From: Halobacillus aidingensis | GTDB taxonomy: Bacteria; Bacillota; Bacilli; Bacillales; Halobacillaceae | DNA length: 64,000 nucleotides | Reading direction: 5' to 3' | Assembly (NCBI RefSeq): GCF_900104185.1 | Contig: NZ_FNIZ01000007.1 | Coordinates: forward strand, 62,001 to 126,000 | Shown: piece after piece, positions 26,338-35,947 of the stretch | How the letters are laid out: each line of letters starts with the position of its first letter | Position numbering within the stretch: position 1 is the stretch's first letter | Program-made: the position numbers and the translations under genes | Notes under the pieces: generated by a model | Told to the model about the DNA's origin: nothing | Databases searched by the model: none | Seen by the model: the letters and a program-made list of their open reading frames with translations, nothing else

Positions 26338-26520
26338 TGTAGTCTCCTTATTATCTGACCTTGAACCATAAATTTTCCCTGAATAACAAAAACCGAAACA
26401 TATGTCATAGAAATACCTTTTACGACTTCCCTCTAACTATTATTCTACTATAATAAGGGTCAAGAAGGAAGGGAAGAGTTTCGACAAAAAAACAGGCGCA
26501 GTGCCGCTTCTTGTCGTTCA

Positions 26521-27042
26521 TCAATAATAAGGGGAAATCATCAAGTAGACGATGACTCCAGTCAGACTTACGTACAGCCAGATCGGCATCGTCCATCTCG
26601 CGATTTTGCGGTGTTTATCCACCTTCATCGCAAGCCCGCGGAACAAAGTAAGTAGAGCGAGGGGCACGATGAGCGCAGCCAATACGATATGCGTGATCAA
26701 AATGAAATAATAGATTCCCGCAATGATCCCTTCACCGCCGAAGGACGTCGACTCTGCCATTGAATGGTACGTCAGGTACGAGACGAGGAAGAGAGCGGTA
26801 GACGTAAAAGCAGCGAAAATGAACCGCTTATGCCACTTAACGTTTTTCCTGATGATCATGAACAACGCAGCAGACAGGAAAACGAACGTAAACGAATTCA
26901 AGACGGCATTCAAGAGGGGAAGGAGTTTAATGTTGAATCCGAGATCCCCGTCAATTTTCGGTAAGAATAATAGAGCCACAACGATAAGGTTGATAGCGAT
27001 GGAAAGTCCCACGACCCATGGGACGTAATTGAATTTTTTCAT
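26521..27042 (-). CDS. ctaM: DUF420 protein, CtaM/YozB-type cytochrome oxidase factor
   Basis: 173 residues from the ATG at 27042 (AAAGGATCG upstream; ATG 27063 is poorly supported). Five membrane helices and the conserved histidines of DUF420: KWHKRF, LTYHSMAES, LITHIVLAA and KHRKIARWT. In Bacillus and Staphylococcus, this family is required for maturation of haem-A-type oxidases. Monocistronic; a weak hairpin with a T tract near 26484-26510 may end it. Confidence 0.75.
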   Translation of the reverse strand: MKKFNYVPWVVGLSIAINLIVVALLFLPKIDGDLGFNIKLLPLLNAVLNSFTFVFLSAALFMIIRKNVKWHKRFIFAAFTSTALFLVSYLTYHSMAESTSFGGEGIIAGIYYFILITHIVLAALIVPLALLTLFRGLAMKVDKHRKIARWTMPIWLYVSLTGVIVYLMISPYY

Positions 27043-27211
27043 GGTATCGATCCTTTCATACATCTTTATATAGAATCCTAGTTAAGTATAAAGAAAGTAA
27101 GAGGAGAATGCTATGACAGAAAACGCACAATGTGCACGTGTGTTATTTTCAGAAAAGTCTTTCTGTTATAAAATGGGGATAATATAAGTAATTCTGCAGG
27201 AGGTATCGCTG

Positions 27212-27853
27212 ATGGAAATGACCTATGGGTTCAAGGCCAATGAAAAGGGAGAACAACTTTTTGTTATCCTCTTATCAGGCATTAATGAAAGTAATTTCGT
27301 CAAAATCTCCAACTTTGAATACCACTTACTTGCTAGAAAACAAGAAATCAAAGTGTTATGTAAATTTAGAAATGATTTTGCTTATTTTATCCGAAATGGC
27401 AACAATGAAAGAGAAAATGAGGAACATAGAGAAGGCAATACTGCAATGACTAGATTTAAGGATGGGACTTATCGTCTTTTTTTACGCGTAGAACTTGGCA
27501 AGAAAAAGTCATTTCGGCTGAAGCGATCCAGTTTCATAGCTGAAGTGATCTTTAAAGAAGACCAAGAATACATACAAAAGAAGGAAATGAAGAATAGAAA
27601 GTTGAAAAGAACGAAAGTCGGTCACTCCTCAAACAATAGGAGCAAAGAGCGAAATAGCGGAGAAAGCTTGAAAAAGATGAAGAAGAAAGCAGGGGTCTAT
27701 CAAGCCTATAGGGAGTCTCGTGCATGTATGAATTGTATCCACTTAATCGGGAACAAATGCGTGATGCACCAATTGAACGTCAATCGAACGGAAAGTTGTC
27801 GAAAGTTTCGGGCATATAAAATTCAATATGGCGGGGGATTTTCACCACGTTGA
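27212..27853 (+). CDS. Hypothetical protein with C-terminal cysteine cluster
   Basis: 213 residues. The N-terminal half is strand-rich; a very basic linker (about 115-155, rich in K/R/N/S) joins a C-terminal module CMNCIHLIGNKCVMH then ESCRKFRAY, with four cysteines and one His that may bind a metal or Fe-S cluster. AGGAGGT precedes the ATG. Family not recognised. Confidence 0.6.
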   Translation: MEMTYGFKANEKGEQLFVILLSGINESNFVKISNFEYHLLARKQEIKVLCKFRNDFAYFIRNGNNERENEEHREGNTAMTRFKDGTYRLFLRVELGKKKSFRLKRSSFIAEVIFKEDQEYIQKKEMKNRKLKRTKVGHSSNNRSKERNSGESLKKMKKKAGVYQAYRESRACMNCIHLIGNKCVMHQLNVNRTESCRKFRAYKIQYGGGFSPR

Positions 27854-27857
27854 GAAA

Positions 27858-27888
27858 AGAGATGGGGCAAAAGCTCCATCTCTTTTTC
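27858..27888 (+). terminator. Intrinsic terminator
   Basis: AGAGATGGGGC pairs with GCTCCATCTCT (one G-T pair) around AAAA, followed by TTTTT. Confidence 0.9.
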
Positions 27889-27961
27889 TCCTTCCTGGGT
27901 GAATGGGCAAACCGATGATACCAAAAACCCATAGGATATCGTACAGAAAGGAGGGACTTCG

Positions 27962-28387
27962 ATGTCCGAAAGAAACTTGTTCCTCAGATTCATAGGCACA
28001 GGACTTGAACTCATCGTATCCGGATTCCTCGCGATCCTCTACACAGCAACGCAGAACACAGGGCGTGGCTTCGATCCGAACCCAGTCTTTTGGAAAGCAT
28101 TCATCATCATCCATGTCTCGCTTCTCATTCTCATTCCGTTGCTGGCGAAAGGAAGAACACTCGGCATGCTTTTGACGAATCTCACCATCGAATCCAATTC
28201 AGGTAAGCCGCCGAACATCCTGCAGATCTTTCTAAGAGCCGTCTTAGGGTTCGTTCCGGTCATCCTTACCCAGGGGATGTGGTACTGGGTTTCATTCGTC
28301 ACCGGTTTGATGGATTCGAAAGGGAGAGGGTGGAGTGAACTCATATCCTATACAACGATAAAGTGGAAAGAGCCTCCATTGGAATAA
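27962..28387 (+). CDS. RDD family membrane protein
   Basis: 141 residues with three to four helices. The N-terminal RFIGTGLELIVSGFLAIL replaces the usual R-D-D by R-x-E; the later AKGRTLGMLLTNLTI and FLRAVLGF segments are typical for RDD proteins, some of which are sodium/proton antiporters. AAAGGAGGG precedes the ATG. Confidence 0.75.
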   Translation: MSERNLFLRFIGTGLELIVSGFLAILYTATQNTGRGFDPNPVFWKAFIIIHVSLLILIPLLAKGRTLGMLLTNLTIESNSGKPPNILQIFLRAVLGFVPVILTQGMWYWVSFVTGLMDSKGRGWSELISYTTIKWKEPPLE

Positions 28388-28480
28388 GAGGCTCAGGGGC
28401 AGGGGCAAGTGTGCTTTCCGGTATGGTATTGGGTTTATCAAAACGGATGTGTATTTATTAGTGCCGTAGTTAAACATATT

Positions 28481-29356
28481 TTATAATTTTGAAACCATGC
28501 CCGGGAGCTTTTTCTCCATCAATCCTTCAAGCCAATGGGTGGTCTCAACGAGTTGATCCAGAGAGGCGGATGTTTCGACACCCATTTGATGAAACATATG
28601 AACCATATCTTCGGTACACACATTCCCCACGGCTTTAGGTGCGAAAGGGCACCCACCGAGTCCTCCGATAGAGGAATCGAAAGAAGTGACACCTGCTTGG
28701 TATGCGGCTAACACATTTGCAAGTCCTAACCCTCTAGTATTATGGAAATGAAGTCTGAGACTTACTTCATCTTTGAAAGCCTCTTTAAATGAGTGGACGA
28801 CTTTTTTTACTTGAAGAGGATCTGCTTGCCCGGTGGTGTCTGCTAATACCATTTCAGTACAACCTGCCTGAATGAAGTCTTCGGAAATTTTTAAGACTCT
28901 ATTTATGGGCACTTCCCCTTCAAAAGGACAGCCAAAGACAGTTCCCAGAACTCCTGTCACTGGTTTTCCTTCTTCTTGTGCTTCCTTTGTAACTTGGACT
29001 AAGGCATCTTTGGATTCTTCTACTGTCCGTTTAGCATTTTTGAGATTGAAAGTATCACTTGTCGCTAAAACGGTATGGATGACGTCGATGTTTGTACTTA
29101 GAGCTCTTTCCAGACCGGATCTGCTTAGTACTAAGCCTGAATAACGAACGTCTGACACTCTTGGAACCTGTTCCATGACTTGCTCTGCATCACGCATTTG
29201 AGGGACTACTTTTGGGTTGACAAAAGAAACCGCTTCAATTTGTTTTGAACCGGATTGTATTAATCGTTCTATTAGCTCAACCTTCTTTTCTGTAGGTATC
29301 CACTGTTTTTCATTCTGCAGGCCATCCCTCGGGCCGACTTCACATATATGAATCAT
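28481..29356 (-). CDS. HMG-CoA-lyase-family acyl-CoA lyase
   Basis: 291 residues of the DRE-TIM metallolyase family. EVGPRDGLQNE (Arg10, Asp11), RLHFHNTRG with metal ligands His203 and His205, and GGLGGCPFAP with active-site Cys236 are all present. The family cleaves HMG-CoA, but members also cleave citramalyl-CoA. It lies after the GntR gene on the same strand (16-base gap) and faces the CoA-transferase operon, which argues for a lyase acting on a CoA ester made by that operon, for example (R)-citramalyl-CoA. Confidence 0.88.
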   Translation of the reverse strand: MIHICEVGPRDGLQNEKQWIPTEKKVELIERLIQSGSKQIEAVSFVNPKVVPQMRDAEQVMEQVPRVSDVRYSGLVLSRSGLERALSTNIDVIHTVLATSDTFNLKNAKRTVEESKDALVQVTKEAQEEGKPVTGVLGTVFGCPFEGEVPINRVLKISEDFIQAGCTEMVLADTTGQADPLQVKKVVHSFKEAFKDEVSLRLHFHNTRGLGLANVLAAYQAGVTSFDSSIGGLGGCPFAPKAVGNVCTEDMVHMFHQMGVETSASLDQLVETTHWLEGLMEKKLPGMVSKL

Positions 29357-29372
29357 AACTTTTCCTCCTCAT

Positions 29373-30014
29373 TCAGGATTCATTATTTATGTTCTTTAAC
29401 ACGTGGTCTCTTCCTTGGTAAATGTGTTCCTGCATAGCTGTTTTGGCTCGATCCGGTTCATTTGCCTGAATAGCGCATAAGATGGTTTGGTGCAATTCAA
29501 GTGATTTTTTTAACTGGTATTCGTTATACCAATAAAAGGACCGGAAGACTAAAGGCAGAACGGTTACACTGGTGATGTGAAACCTTAAATGTTCGTTATG
29601 AGAAGCGTTGTACACGGCACTGTGGAATTGGTTGTTCAATTCCGTGATTTCATTCAACATTTCTGTTCTCCCGTAGGTGGGATTCTCAAGCAAATCCTTA
29701 AACTGTTCATTGCATCTTTCCATAGCCTCAATATCTTCTGCGCTTCGATTTACAGCAGCTTCGGCAGCTGCATATCCCTCTAGCAACGCCCTCAAATTGT
29801 AAATCTGCCAGATGTCCTCCCTATTAAACTCACTGACTATGACACCTCTTTTTAAAGGAGAGATCAGCCTCTCTGTTTCGAGGCGCTTTATGGCTTCGCG
29901 TATTGGTGTGCGACTGATTTGTAATTCTTTTGCAAGGTTTTCTTCTGTTAAACGTGTGCCTGGTGCGTAATCACCTTCAATGATGGACTTTTTTATTCGT
30001 TCATAGGCTTCCAT
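29373..30014 (-). CDS. GntR-family (FCD-type) repressor
   Basis: 213 residues from the ATG at 30014 with AAGGAGGGATATAG upstream; ATG 30065 is rejected because the promoter operator lies within that extension. Winged helix at 4-70 (YERIKKSIIEGDYAPGTRLT, then ELQISRTPIREAIKRLE) and a C-terminal FCD ligand-binding domain with metal-ligand-like histidines (FHSAVYNASHNEH). Two identical palindromes flank its divergent promoters, suggesting autorepression and control of the catabolic operon. Confidence 0.9.
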   Translation of the reverse strand: MEAYERIKKSIIEGDYAPGTRLTEENLAKELQISRTPIREAIKRLETERLISPLKRGVIVSEFNREDIWQIYNLRALLEGYAAAEAAVNRSAEDIEAMERCNEQFKDLLENPTYGRTEMLNEITELNNQFHSAVYNASHNEHLRFHITSVTVLPLVFRSFYWYNEYQLKKSLELHQTILCAIQANEPDRAKTAMQEHIYQGRDHVLKNINNES

Positions 30015-30037
30015 AACTATATCCCTCCTTGGTTCTA

Positions 30038-30047
30038 TTGTATACAA
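30038..30047. promoter_or_regulatory. GntR operator 1 (TTGTATACAA)
   Basis: A perfect 10-bp palindrome just upstream of the gntR ribosome site; its TATACA part could also be the -10 element of the leftward promoter. Identical to operator 2, 115 bp away. Confidence 0.75.
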
Positions 30048-30144
30048 AGGGTATCTCCGCAGCAACTAAATTGCTGTATTTTTCTGAATAAAGTACAAAA
30101 ACCCGGCTTTTCATACATAATATTTGATTTTTCTGAATTTTAAG

Positions 30145-30173
30145 TTGATTTATTGTATACAAAGTGCTACGAT
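30145..30173 (+). promoter_or_regulatory. Promoter of the catabolic operon with GntR operator 2 in its spacer
   Basis: TTGATT (30145-30150) and TACGAT (30168-30173) are separated by 17 bases. The spacer contains TTGTATACAA at 30153-30162, the same palindrome as operator 1. A repressor bound there would exclude RNA polymerase. Confidence 0.75.
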
Positions 30174-30207
30174 GAATTCAAATTAATGGAAATGGAGGTT
30201 GTTAACA

Positions 30208-31413
30208 GTGGACAATGCCGAACACCTGCCATTGCAGGGGGTACGCGTACTAGAATTGGGCACGCTTCTTGCCGGTCCATTTACAGGGAGGTTGTTAGCT
30301 GATTTCGGGGCTGAAGTCATTAAAGTAGAACCTCCTGGAAAGTCCGACCCTATGAGAAATTGGGGCAAAAAGAAAAATGGCGTAGGTTTATGGTGGCCGA
30401 TTCAATCTCGTAATAAAAAGTCTATTACTCTGAATCTTAGAGAGGAAGCGGGGCAACGTGTTCTGAAAGATTTAGTGAAAGAGTCGGATATCATCATAGA
30501 GAATTTCCGGCCGGGTACGATGGAAAAGTGGGGCCTTTCCTATGAAAGACTTTCTGAGATCAATCCGAAAATGATCATGGTCCGAACATCCGGATTTGGT
30601 CAAACGGGACCTTATAATAAACGAGCCGGGTTCGGAAGTGTCGCAGAAGCGATGGGAGGCTTGCGGCATGTGACTGGATTTCCTGATCGTCCCCCTTCAA
30701 GAATTGGCATCAGTATCGGGGATACGCTTGCCGCTCTCTTTGCTACGATCGGATGTTTGACGGCGTTACATGAACGTGAAAGGTCAGGAGAAGGTCAAGT
30801 GGTAGATACAGCCATCTATGAAGCGGTATTTTCTGTGATGGAGAGTACGATTCCGGATTATTTACTTACGGGTTATGTGCGTGAACGGATGGGAAATATC
30901 CTGCCTGGAGTCGCTCCTTCCAATATATATCTGACGAAAGACGAGACTTTTATTGTAATCGGGGCGAATTCGGACGGTGTTTTTATGAGGTTGTGTGAAG
31001 CGATGGGTGAACCTGAGTTAGCAGATGATGAAAAATATTCTACGCACGATGCAAGAGCTAAACATATGAAGGAACTGGATCTACGTATTGAAGACTGGAC
31101 CAAATCGTTGACAGCGGAAGAAAGCCTTGCCTTACTCGAAACGCATGGTGTCCCTTCAGGAATGATTTATAGTGCCAAGGACATTGTCGAGGACCCTCAT
31201 TATAAGGAGAGGGAGATGATTGTACCTGTGGAGCATCCTGAGCTTGGAGAATTTCCAATGCCTGGAGTCGTCCCGAAATTAAGCCGTACCCCGGGAAAAA
31301 TACATAAACCAGGGGCTGTGAAGATGGGGATGGATAACGAGACAGTGTTTAAAGACATCTTAGGTATGACAAGTGAGGAAATGGAAGAGTTGAAAGGAAA
31401 CAATATTATTTAA
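30208..31413 (+). CDS. CaiB/BaiF class III CoA-transferase (copy 1)
   Basis: 401 residues from the GTG at 30208, nine bases after GGAGG. VRVLELGTLLAGPFTGRLLADFGAEVIKVE is split here as the family N-terminal CoA-binding region (residues 12-41), and Asp172 in GISIGDTLAAL is the expected acyl-aspartyl nucleophile. Class III enzymes move CoA between organic acids, often from succinyl-CoA to malate, citramalate or oxalate. A paralogue of equal length and colinear sequence lies at 38170. Confidence 0.92.
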   Translation: MDNAEHLPLQGVRVLELGTLLAGPFTGRLLADFGAEVIKVEPPGKSDPMRNWGKKKNGVGLWWPIQSRNKKSITLNLREEAGQRVLKDLVKESDIIIENFRPGTMEKWGLSYERLSEINPKMIMVRTSGFGQTGPYNKRAGFGSVAEAMGGLRHVTGFPDRPPSRIGISIGDTLAALFATIGCLTALHERERSGEGQVVDTAIYEAVFSVMESTIPDYLLTGYVRERMGNILPGVAPSNIYLTKDETFIVIGANSDGVFMRLCEAMGEPELADDEKYSTHDARAKHMKELDLRIEDWTKSLTAEESLALLETHGVPSGMIYSAKDIVEDPHYKEREMIVPVEHPELGEFPMPGVVPKLSRTPGKIHKPGAVKMGMDNETVFKDILGMTSEEMEELKGNNII

Positions 31414-31424
31414 AGGGGGATTAT

Positions 31425-32036
31425 ATGTCTGATACTTTCCAGGGGTTTGGTGAAAGTATACATTTTGGTAAGAACCCGGCTGTTCTGGTCGTTGATTTCA
31501 TCAATGGATTTACTGATGAATCCTGCGACCTTGGATCCAATTTAGACGAAAAGGTTTCTCATACCAAACGATTGCTTGACATAGCCAGGTCACGTCGACT
31601 GCCTATCCTATTTACAACGGTTGTGTACGAGCCTCATTATCTGGATGGAGGGCATTTTATAGAGAAGGTTCCTGCATTGAAATGCCTTTTACGAGATAGT
31701 GGGTGGGTGGATTTGGATAAACGTTTGGAATGGAGAGAGAATGAAGAACCGCTCATTGAAAAGAAGTTTGCTAGTTCTTTCTTCGGCACAAGTTTACATT
31801 CCATACTCGCCTACAAAAACGTCGATACCTTGATTATCACTGGATGTACGACATCTGGGTGTATCAGGGCAACTGTCGTGGATGCTCTCCAGTATGGGTA
31901 CAAAGCTATTGTTCCTAAAGAATGCGTGGGGGATCGATCTGAGAAAGCGCATCACAGCAATTTGTATGATATTCAAACGAAGTATGGGGAAGTCATGGCG
32001 GTTGAGGATGTCAGGAATTACTTGAAAACCATTTAA
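31425..32036 (+). CDS. Isochorismatase-family cysteine amidohydrolase
   Basis: 203 residues with the family triad: Asp24 (VLVVDFINGF), Lys114 (EKKFASSFF) and Cys146 (TGCTTSGCIRATVVDA). The TTSGC-R-A-T form is typical for N-carbamoylsarcosine amidase and maleamate amidohydrolase. It sits 12 bases after the CoA-transferase and 24 before hyuA, so it most likely removes ammonia from a ring-opened product. Confidence 0.88.
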   Translation: MSDTFQGFGESIHFGKNPAVLVVDFINGFTDESCDLGSNLDEKVSHTKRLLDIARSRRLPILFTTVVYEPHYLDGGHFIEKVPALKCLLRDSGWVDLDKRLEWRENEEPLIEKKFASSFFGTSLHSILAYKNVDTLIITGCTTSGCIRATVVDALQYGYKAIVPKECVGDRSEKAHHSNLYDIQTKYGEVMAVEDVRNYLKTI

Positions 32037-32059
32037 TCTAATATTCGGAGGGATATGAC

Positions 32060-34114
32060 ATGTACAGAGTTGCTGTTGATGTCGGTGGTACTTTTACTGA
32101 CGTAGTGCTTCAAAATGAAAGTACAGGAAATATTATTGGTACGAAGACACCTTCTACTCCATCAGATCAGTCTATTGGGTTGATGAAAGGGATTCAAAAG
32201 ATTTGTGAGGAAAACGATATCGAGTTATCACAAATCCAATCCATCATGCACGGAACCACAGTTGCGACAAACGCTGTATTGGAAGGGAAGGGGGCGAAAG
32301 TAGGTCTCATTACGACAGAAGGCTTCGAGCAAATATTGCATGTCGCTCGGTCATGGACACCTGCTCCGATAAGTGCTTGGATGGGTTTCATAAAGCCGGA
32401 TCCTCTAGCAGATCTTATTTATACGCGCGGTGCTAAGGAAAGGATAGATGCAAAAGGGGGAGTTTTGACAGAACTGGATGAGGACCAAGTTCGTTCTGAA
32501 ATCAAGTCCCTTTATGAAGAAGGAATTGAAAGTTTGACTGTAAGTTTATTGAACTCCTATGCGAATCCCACACATGAACAAAGAATCCGTGAAATTGCTG
32601 AAGAGATTGATCCTAATATCCTTGTCAGTATCTCCTACGATATCTTACCTGAATTCAGAGAATATGAAAGAACTCTCACCACTGTTATGAACTCCTATGT
32701 CAGACCACCTATGCAAAGGTACTTAACGAATATCCAAAACAAACTAGAGGATTTGAAATTAAATAGTCGTTTAAGCATCGTACGTTCCGATGGTGGGTTG
32801 ATGAGTATTCCCGCTGCAGCTTCTCTCCCTGTGCATACAATGCTCTCTGGTCCTTCCGGGGGCGTTACTGCTGCGGCTATGATTGGATCACAAACGGGAA
32901 ATCGGAATGTCATCTCCTTCGATATGGGTGGCACATCCACGGACGTATCCCTGACCTATGACGGCACGCCACGTGTATCCAGGGAAACAAAAGTCGGGGT
33001 TTTCCCGGTCAAGTCTCCTTCTTTGGAAGTGGTAAGCATCGGAGCGGGGGGAGGTTCCATTGCCCATGTTCCTCCTACTGGAGCGTTACGCGTCGGCCCT
33101 CAAAGTGCCGGTTCAGAACCGGGCCCGGCGAGTTACGGTTCAGGAGGAGAAGACCCGACAGTGACGGATGCGAATGTTGTGTTAGGGTATTTGCCTCCAA
33201 GCCTAGTAGGTGGAGAGATGAAGTTGGACGTAGAAGCGGCTGAAAAAGCAGTTCAGAGAGTTGCTGAAAAGCTGGATACGGACATATACCATGCCGCTCA
33301 GGGAATTTATGACATCGTCAATGAAAATATGTATGGAGCGACAAGGGTCGTCTCTGTCGAGAAAGGTTATGATCCGAGGGAGTTTTCATTACTGGCTCTA
33401 GGCGGAGCCGGGCCGCTCCATGCGAATGCACTCGGGAAACTGACGGGTAGTTTTCCGGTCATTTTACCTCCTACCCCAGGAGTATTATCTGCCCTGGGAT
33501 TCCTGCAGTCAGATATTCGAAATGAATACTCAAGAACATATATCCACAAGTTGAGTAATCTGGATCGAGAAAATCTTATTGCAGCATTGAATGACCTCTA
33601 TCTGGACTGTCATTCATGGCTAGAACAGGAGAAAGTAGAGGAAGACCAGAGGTTGATCAGATTTGAAGTCGATGTTCGTTACTTCAGACAAGGTCATGAA
33701 ATTCCTATAAAAGTAACGAAAGAAGAGTTGGATAACGTCGGGGTATCCATTTTGGCAGAACGCTTCAGCTCGATACACGAGCAGATTTATGGATTCAAAA
33801 TGGAAGTGGAAGTTGAACTTGTGAACATTAGGGCAATTGCAATAGGGAAAGTGGCATCTCCATCCATTCCAATGGTGGGAGAGGGAGAGGTGGATGCATC
33901 AGGAGCGATTATAGACCATGAGCATAAAGCATTCTTTAATGGCGAATTCAAATCAACCCCGATCTATGAAAGGAATTTACTTAAACCGAACAATAAAATT
34001 ATAGGTCCAGCCATAATCAGTCAAAAAGACACGACGACTCTAGTTCTTCCGGGATTCACAGCAGCCATTGATAAGAACTTGAACATTCTAATAGAGGAGG
34101 GGACTTCCTTATGA
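32060..34114 (+). CDS. hyuA: Hydantoinase/oxoprolinase subunit A
   Basis: 684 residues. N-terminal VAVDVGGTFTDVVLQ is the ATP-binding phosphate-1 loop of the ASKHA fold; MHGTTVATNAVLEGKGAKVG and SFDMGGTSTDVSL follow as in HyuA and oxoprolinase. With HyuB it hydrolyses cyclic amides at the cost of ATP. Family substrates include N-methylhydantoin, 5-oxoproline, caprolactam and N-methylpyrrolidone; carboxylase variants also exist. Its stop overlaps the hyuB start (ATGA). Confidence 0.9.
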   Translation: MYRVAVDVGGTFTDVVLQNESTGNIIGTKTPSTPSDQSIGLMKGIQKICEENDIELSQIQSIMHGTTVATNAVLEGKGAKVGLITTEGFEQILHVARSWTPAPISAWMGFIKPDPLADLIYTRGAKERIDAKGGVLTELDEDQVRSEIKSLYEEGIESLTVSLLNSYANPTHEQRIREIAEEIDPNILVSISYDILPEFREYERTLTTVMNSYVRPPMQRYLTNIQNKLEDLKLNSRLSIVRSDGGLMSIPAAASLPVHTMLSGPSGGVTAAAMIGSQTGNRNVISFDMGGTSTDVSLTYDGTPRVSRETKVGVFPVKSPSLEVVSIGAGGGSIAHVPPTGALRVGPQSAGSEPGPASYGSGGEDPTVTDANVVLGYLPPSLVGGEMKLDVEAAEKAVQRVAEKLDTDIYHAAQGIYDIVNENMYGATRVVSVEKGYDPREFSLLALGGAGPLHANALGKLTGSFPVILPPTPGVLSALGFLQSDIRNEYSRTYIHKLSNLDRENLIAALNDLYLDCHSWLEQEKVEEDQRLIRFEVDVRYFRQGHEIPIKVTKEELDNVGVSILAERFSSIHEQIYGFKMEVEVELVNIRAIAIGKVASPSIPMVGEGEVDASGAIIDHEHKAFFNGEFKSTPIYERNLLKPNNKIIGPAIISQKDTTTLVLPGFTAAIDKNLNILIEEGTSL

Positions 34115-35880
34115 AAAATATCGACACAATAACGGTGGATATTATTGAAAACGCTTTAAAAAACATAAAGGAAGAAATGGATGTCACTCTATTCAGATCT
34201 GCCATGTCACCGGTCATCCGGGAGCAGCATGATTGTTTTCCTATGATTACAGACGCTAGTGGACAAATGGTGGTTGGAAATTTTGGCTCCCACGTGCCCG
34301 AAGTGGTCAATCAGTTCCCTGAAGGTATTCATAAAGGGGATGTCATTTTTGTCAGTGACCCTTACAGTTGCGGTGGATCGATATCGCATGTGAATGATTG
34401 GATGGTAATACTTCCGATTTTTTCAGGCGAAGAACTTGTAGGATATTCTTCTATGTTCGGTCATGTGATGGATGTAGGTGGGCCTGTCCCTTCCAGCATG
34501 CCGGTTACAGCCACTTCCATTTATGGAGAAGGGGTCCGCTTTCCACCGGTCAAACTATTTGAAAAAGGTCAATTGAATGAATCAATCATCCGTATCATTA
34601 AAGCTAATACGCGTACACCTATGGAAAATTACAGTGATCTCATGGCTATCGTAGCATCTTGCCGTACAGCGGAGAAGCGAGTTCAGGAGTTATGTGAACG
34701 TTTCGGTATAGATACCTATTTCGGAGCTTTGGAAGCTCTGCTTGAGCGGACAAATACAATGATGCGTGAGCTGATCACGAACTTCCTACCAACGGAACCG
34801 GTCTCTTTCGAAGATTACATCGATGATGATGGACTTGGAAACGGTCCTTTTAAAATGAAACTCACCATTTGGCGGGAAGGGGATCATGCCTATTTTGACT
34901 GGACAGGGACGGATAAGCAGTCTCCAGGCCCCATCAACTATTATTTGAGTGAACCTATGTTCAAAATGTTCATCGGCTCTTTCCTCATTTCAGTCTTTGA
35001 CCCTGCAATCAATTTTAATGATGGTTTCTATGATGTCCTTCATATTGAATCTCCAGAAGGCACTTTAATGAGACCGGTTGAACCAGCAGCACTCGGATGT
35101 CGTACCCATGCCCTCAGCCGATTATTCGATGTCTTAAGTGGAGCTCTCTCTATCAATACGCCAGAGAACAGCCCGGCAGCTGGATACGGCACGAGCCCTT
35201 ACTTTATATATTCCGGCTATGATCAAGACGGTCGATATTTCAATCTCATGGAGGTTATGTATGGAGGTCTTCCGGGACGACCGATTGGAGACGGTTTGGA
35301 CGGGCATTCGTGGTGGCCGGCCTTCGTGAATATTCCGACTGAGTATCTAGAAACCTATTATCCTTTACGAGTGGAATATTATCGAACAGGTAAAGACTCG
35401 GGTGGGGCAGGAATGAACAGAGGCGGAAACTGCAATGAGAAGTTATATACATGTCTGGCGAAGGGGACTATATCCATTCACGACGACCGGTCTACCTTGC
35501 AGCCCTGGGGAATCAATGGTGGAGAACCAGGCGGGTCTTCTTCTAAGACTTTAATAAGAAAAGATGGCACAAGACAGGATCTTGATTCCAAAGTGGACAA
35601 TATTGAAGTGGAACCTGGTGATCAAATTCTATTCATTACAGGTGGGAGCGGGGGATGGGGAGATCCTCTTGAACGTAAACCGGAACAAGTTTGTATGGAT
35701 GTGAAGCGAGAATTGGTCAGTCTTGAAAAAGCCAAAGAATCCTACGGTGTAGTTTTTGATCCATCGACGTTGGAGATCCAACGAGAAGAAACGGTGGAAT
35801 TAAGGAATCAAATGCGAAGGCAAAGAGGAAACTTAGAAGCGTTCAACTTCGGGAACAGAGCGGATGTGGTAAAGGTTTGA
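34111..35880 (+). CDS. hyuB: Hydantoinase/oxoprolinase subunit B
   Basis: 589 residues. The region [17 protein letters not shown] matches the family N-D-P-Y-x-G-G-x-H-x-x-D motif with a Ser at the first position; GGAGMNRGG and [17 protein letters not shown] are typical C-terminal signatures. GAGGAGGGG precedes the ATG. Partner of HyuA in ATP-dependent ring opening. Confidence 0.9.
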   Translation: MKNIDTITVDIIENALKNIKEEMDVTLFRSAMSPVIREQHDCFPMITDASGQMVVGNFGSHVPEVVNQFPEGIHKGDVIFVSDPYSCGGSISHVNDWMVILPIFSGEELVGYSSMFGHVMDVGGPVPSSMPVTATSIYGEGVRFPPVKLFEKGQLNESIIRIIKANTRTPMENYSDLMAIVASCRTAEKRVQELCERFGIDTYFGALEALLERTNTMMRELITNFLPTEPVSFEDYIDDDGLGNGPFKMKLTIWREGDHAYFDWTGTDKQSPGPINYYLSEPMFKMFIGSFLISVFDPAINFNDGFYDVLHIESPEGTLMRPVEPAALGCRTHALSRLFDVLSGALSINTPENSPAAGYGTSPYFIYSGYDQDGRYFNLMEVMYGGLPGRPIGDGLDGHSWWPAFVNIPTEYLETYYPLRVEYYRTGKDSGGAGMNRGGNCNEKLYTCLAKGTISIHDDRSTLQPWGINGGEPGGSSSKTLIRKDGTRQDLDSKVDNIEVEPGDQILFITGGSGGWGDPLERKPEQVCMDVKRELVSLEKAKESYGVVFDPSTLEIQREETVELRNQMRRQRGNLEAFNFGNRADVVKV

Positions 35881-35947
35881 ACGGTTTAGGTCCTATCGGT
35901 TAATCCAATGTAAAGAGATCAGTCTATTCACAAGGGAGAGAGACAAG

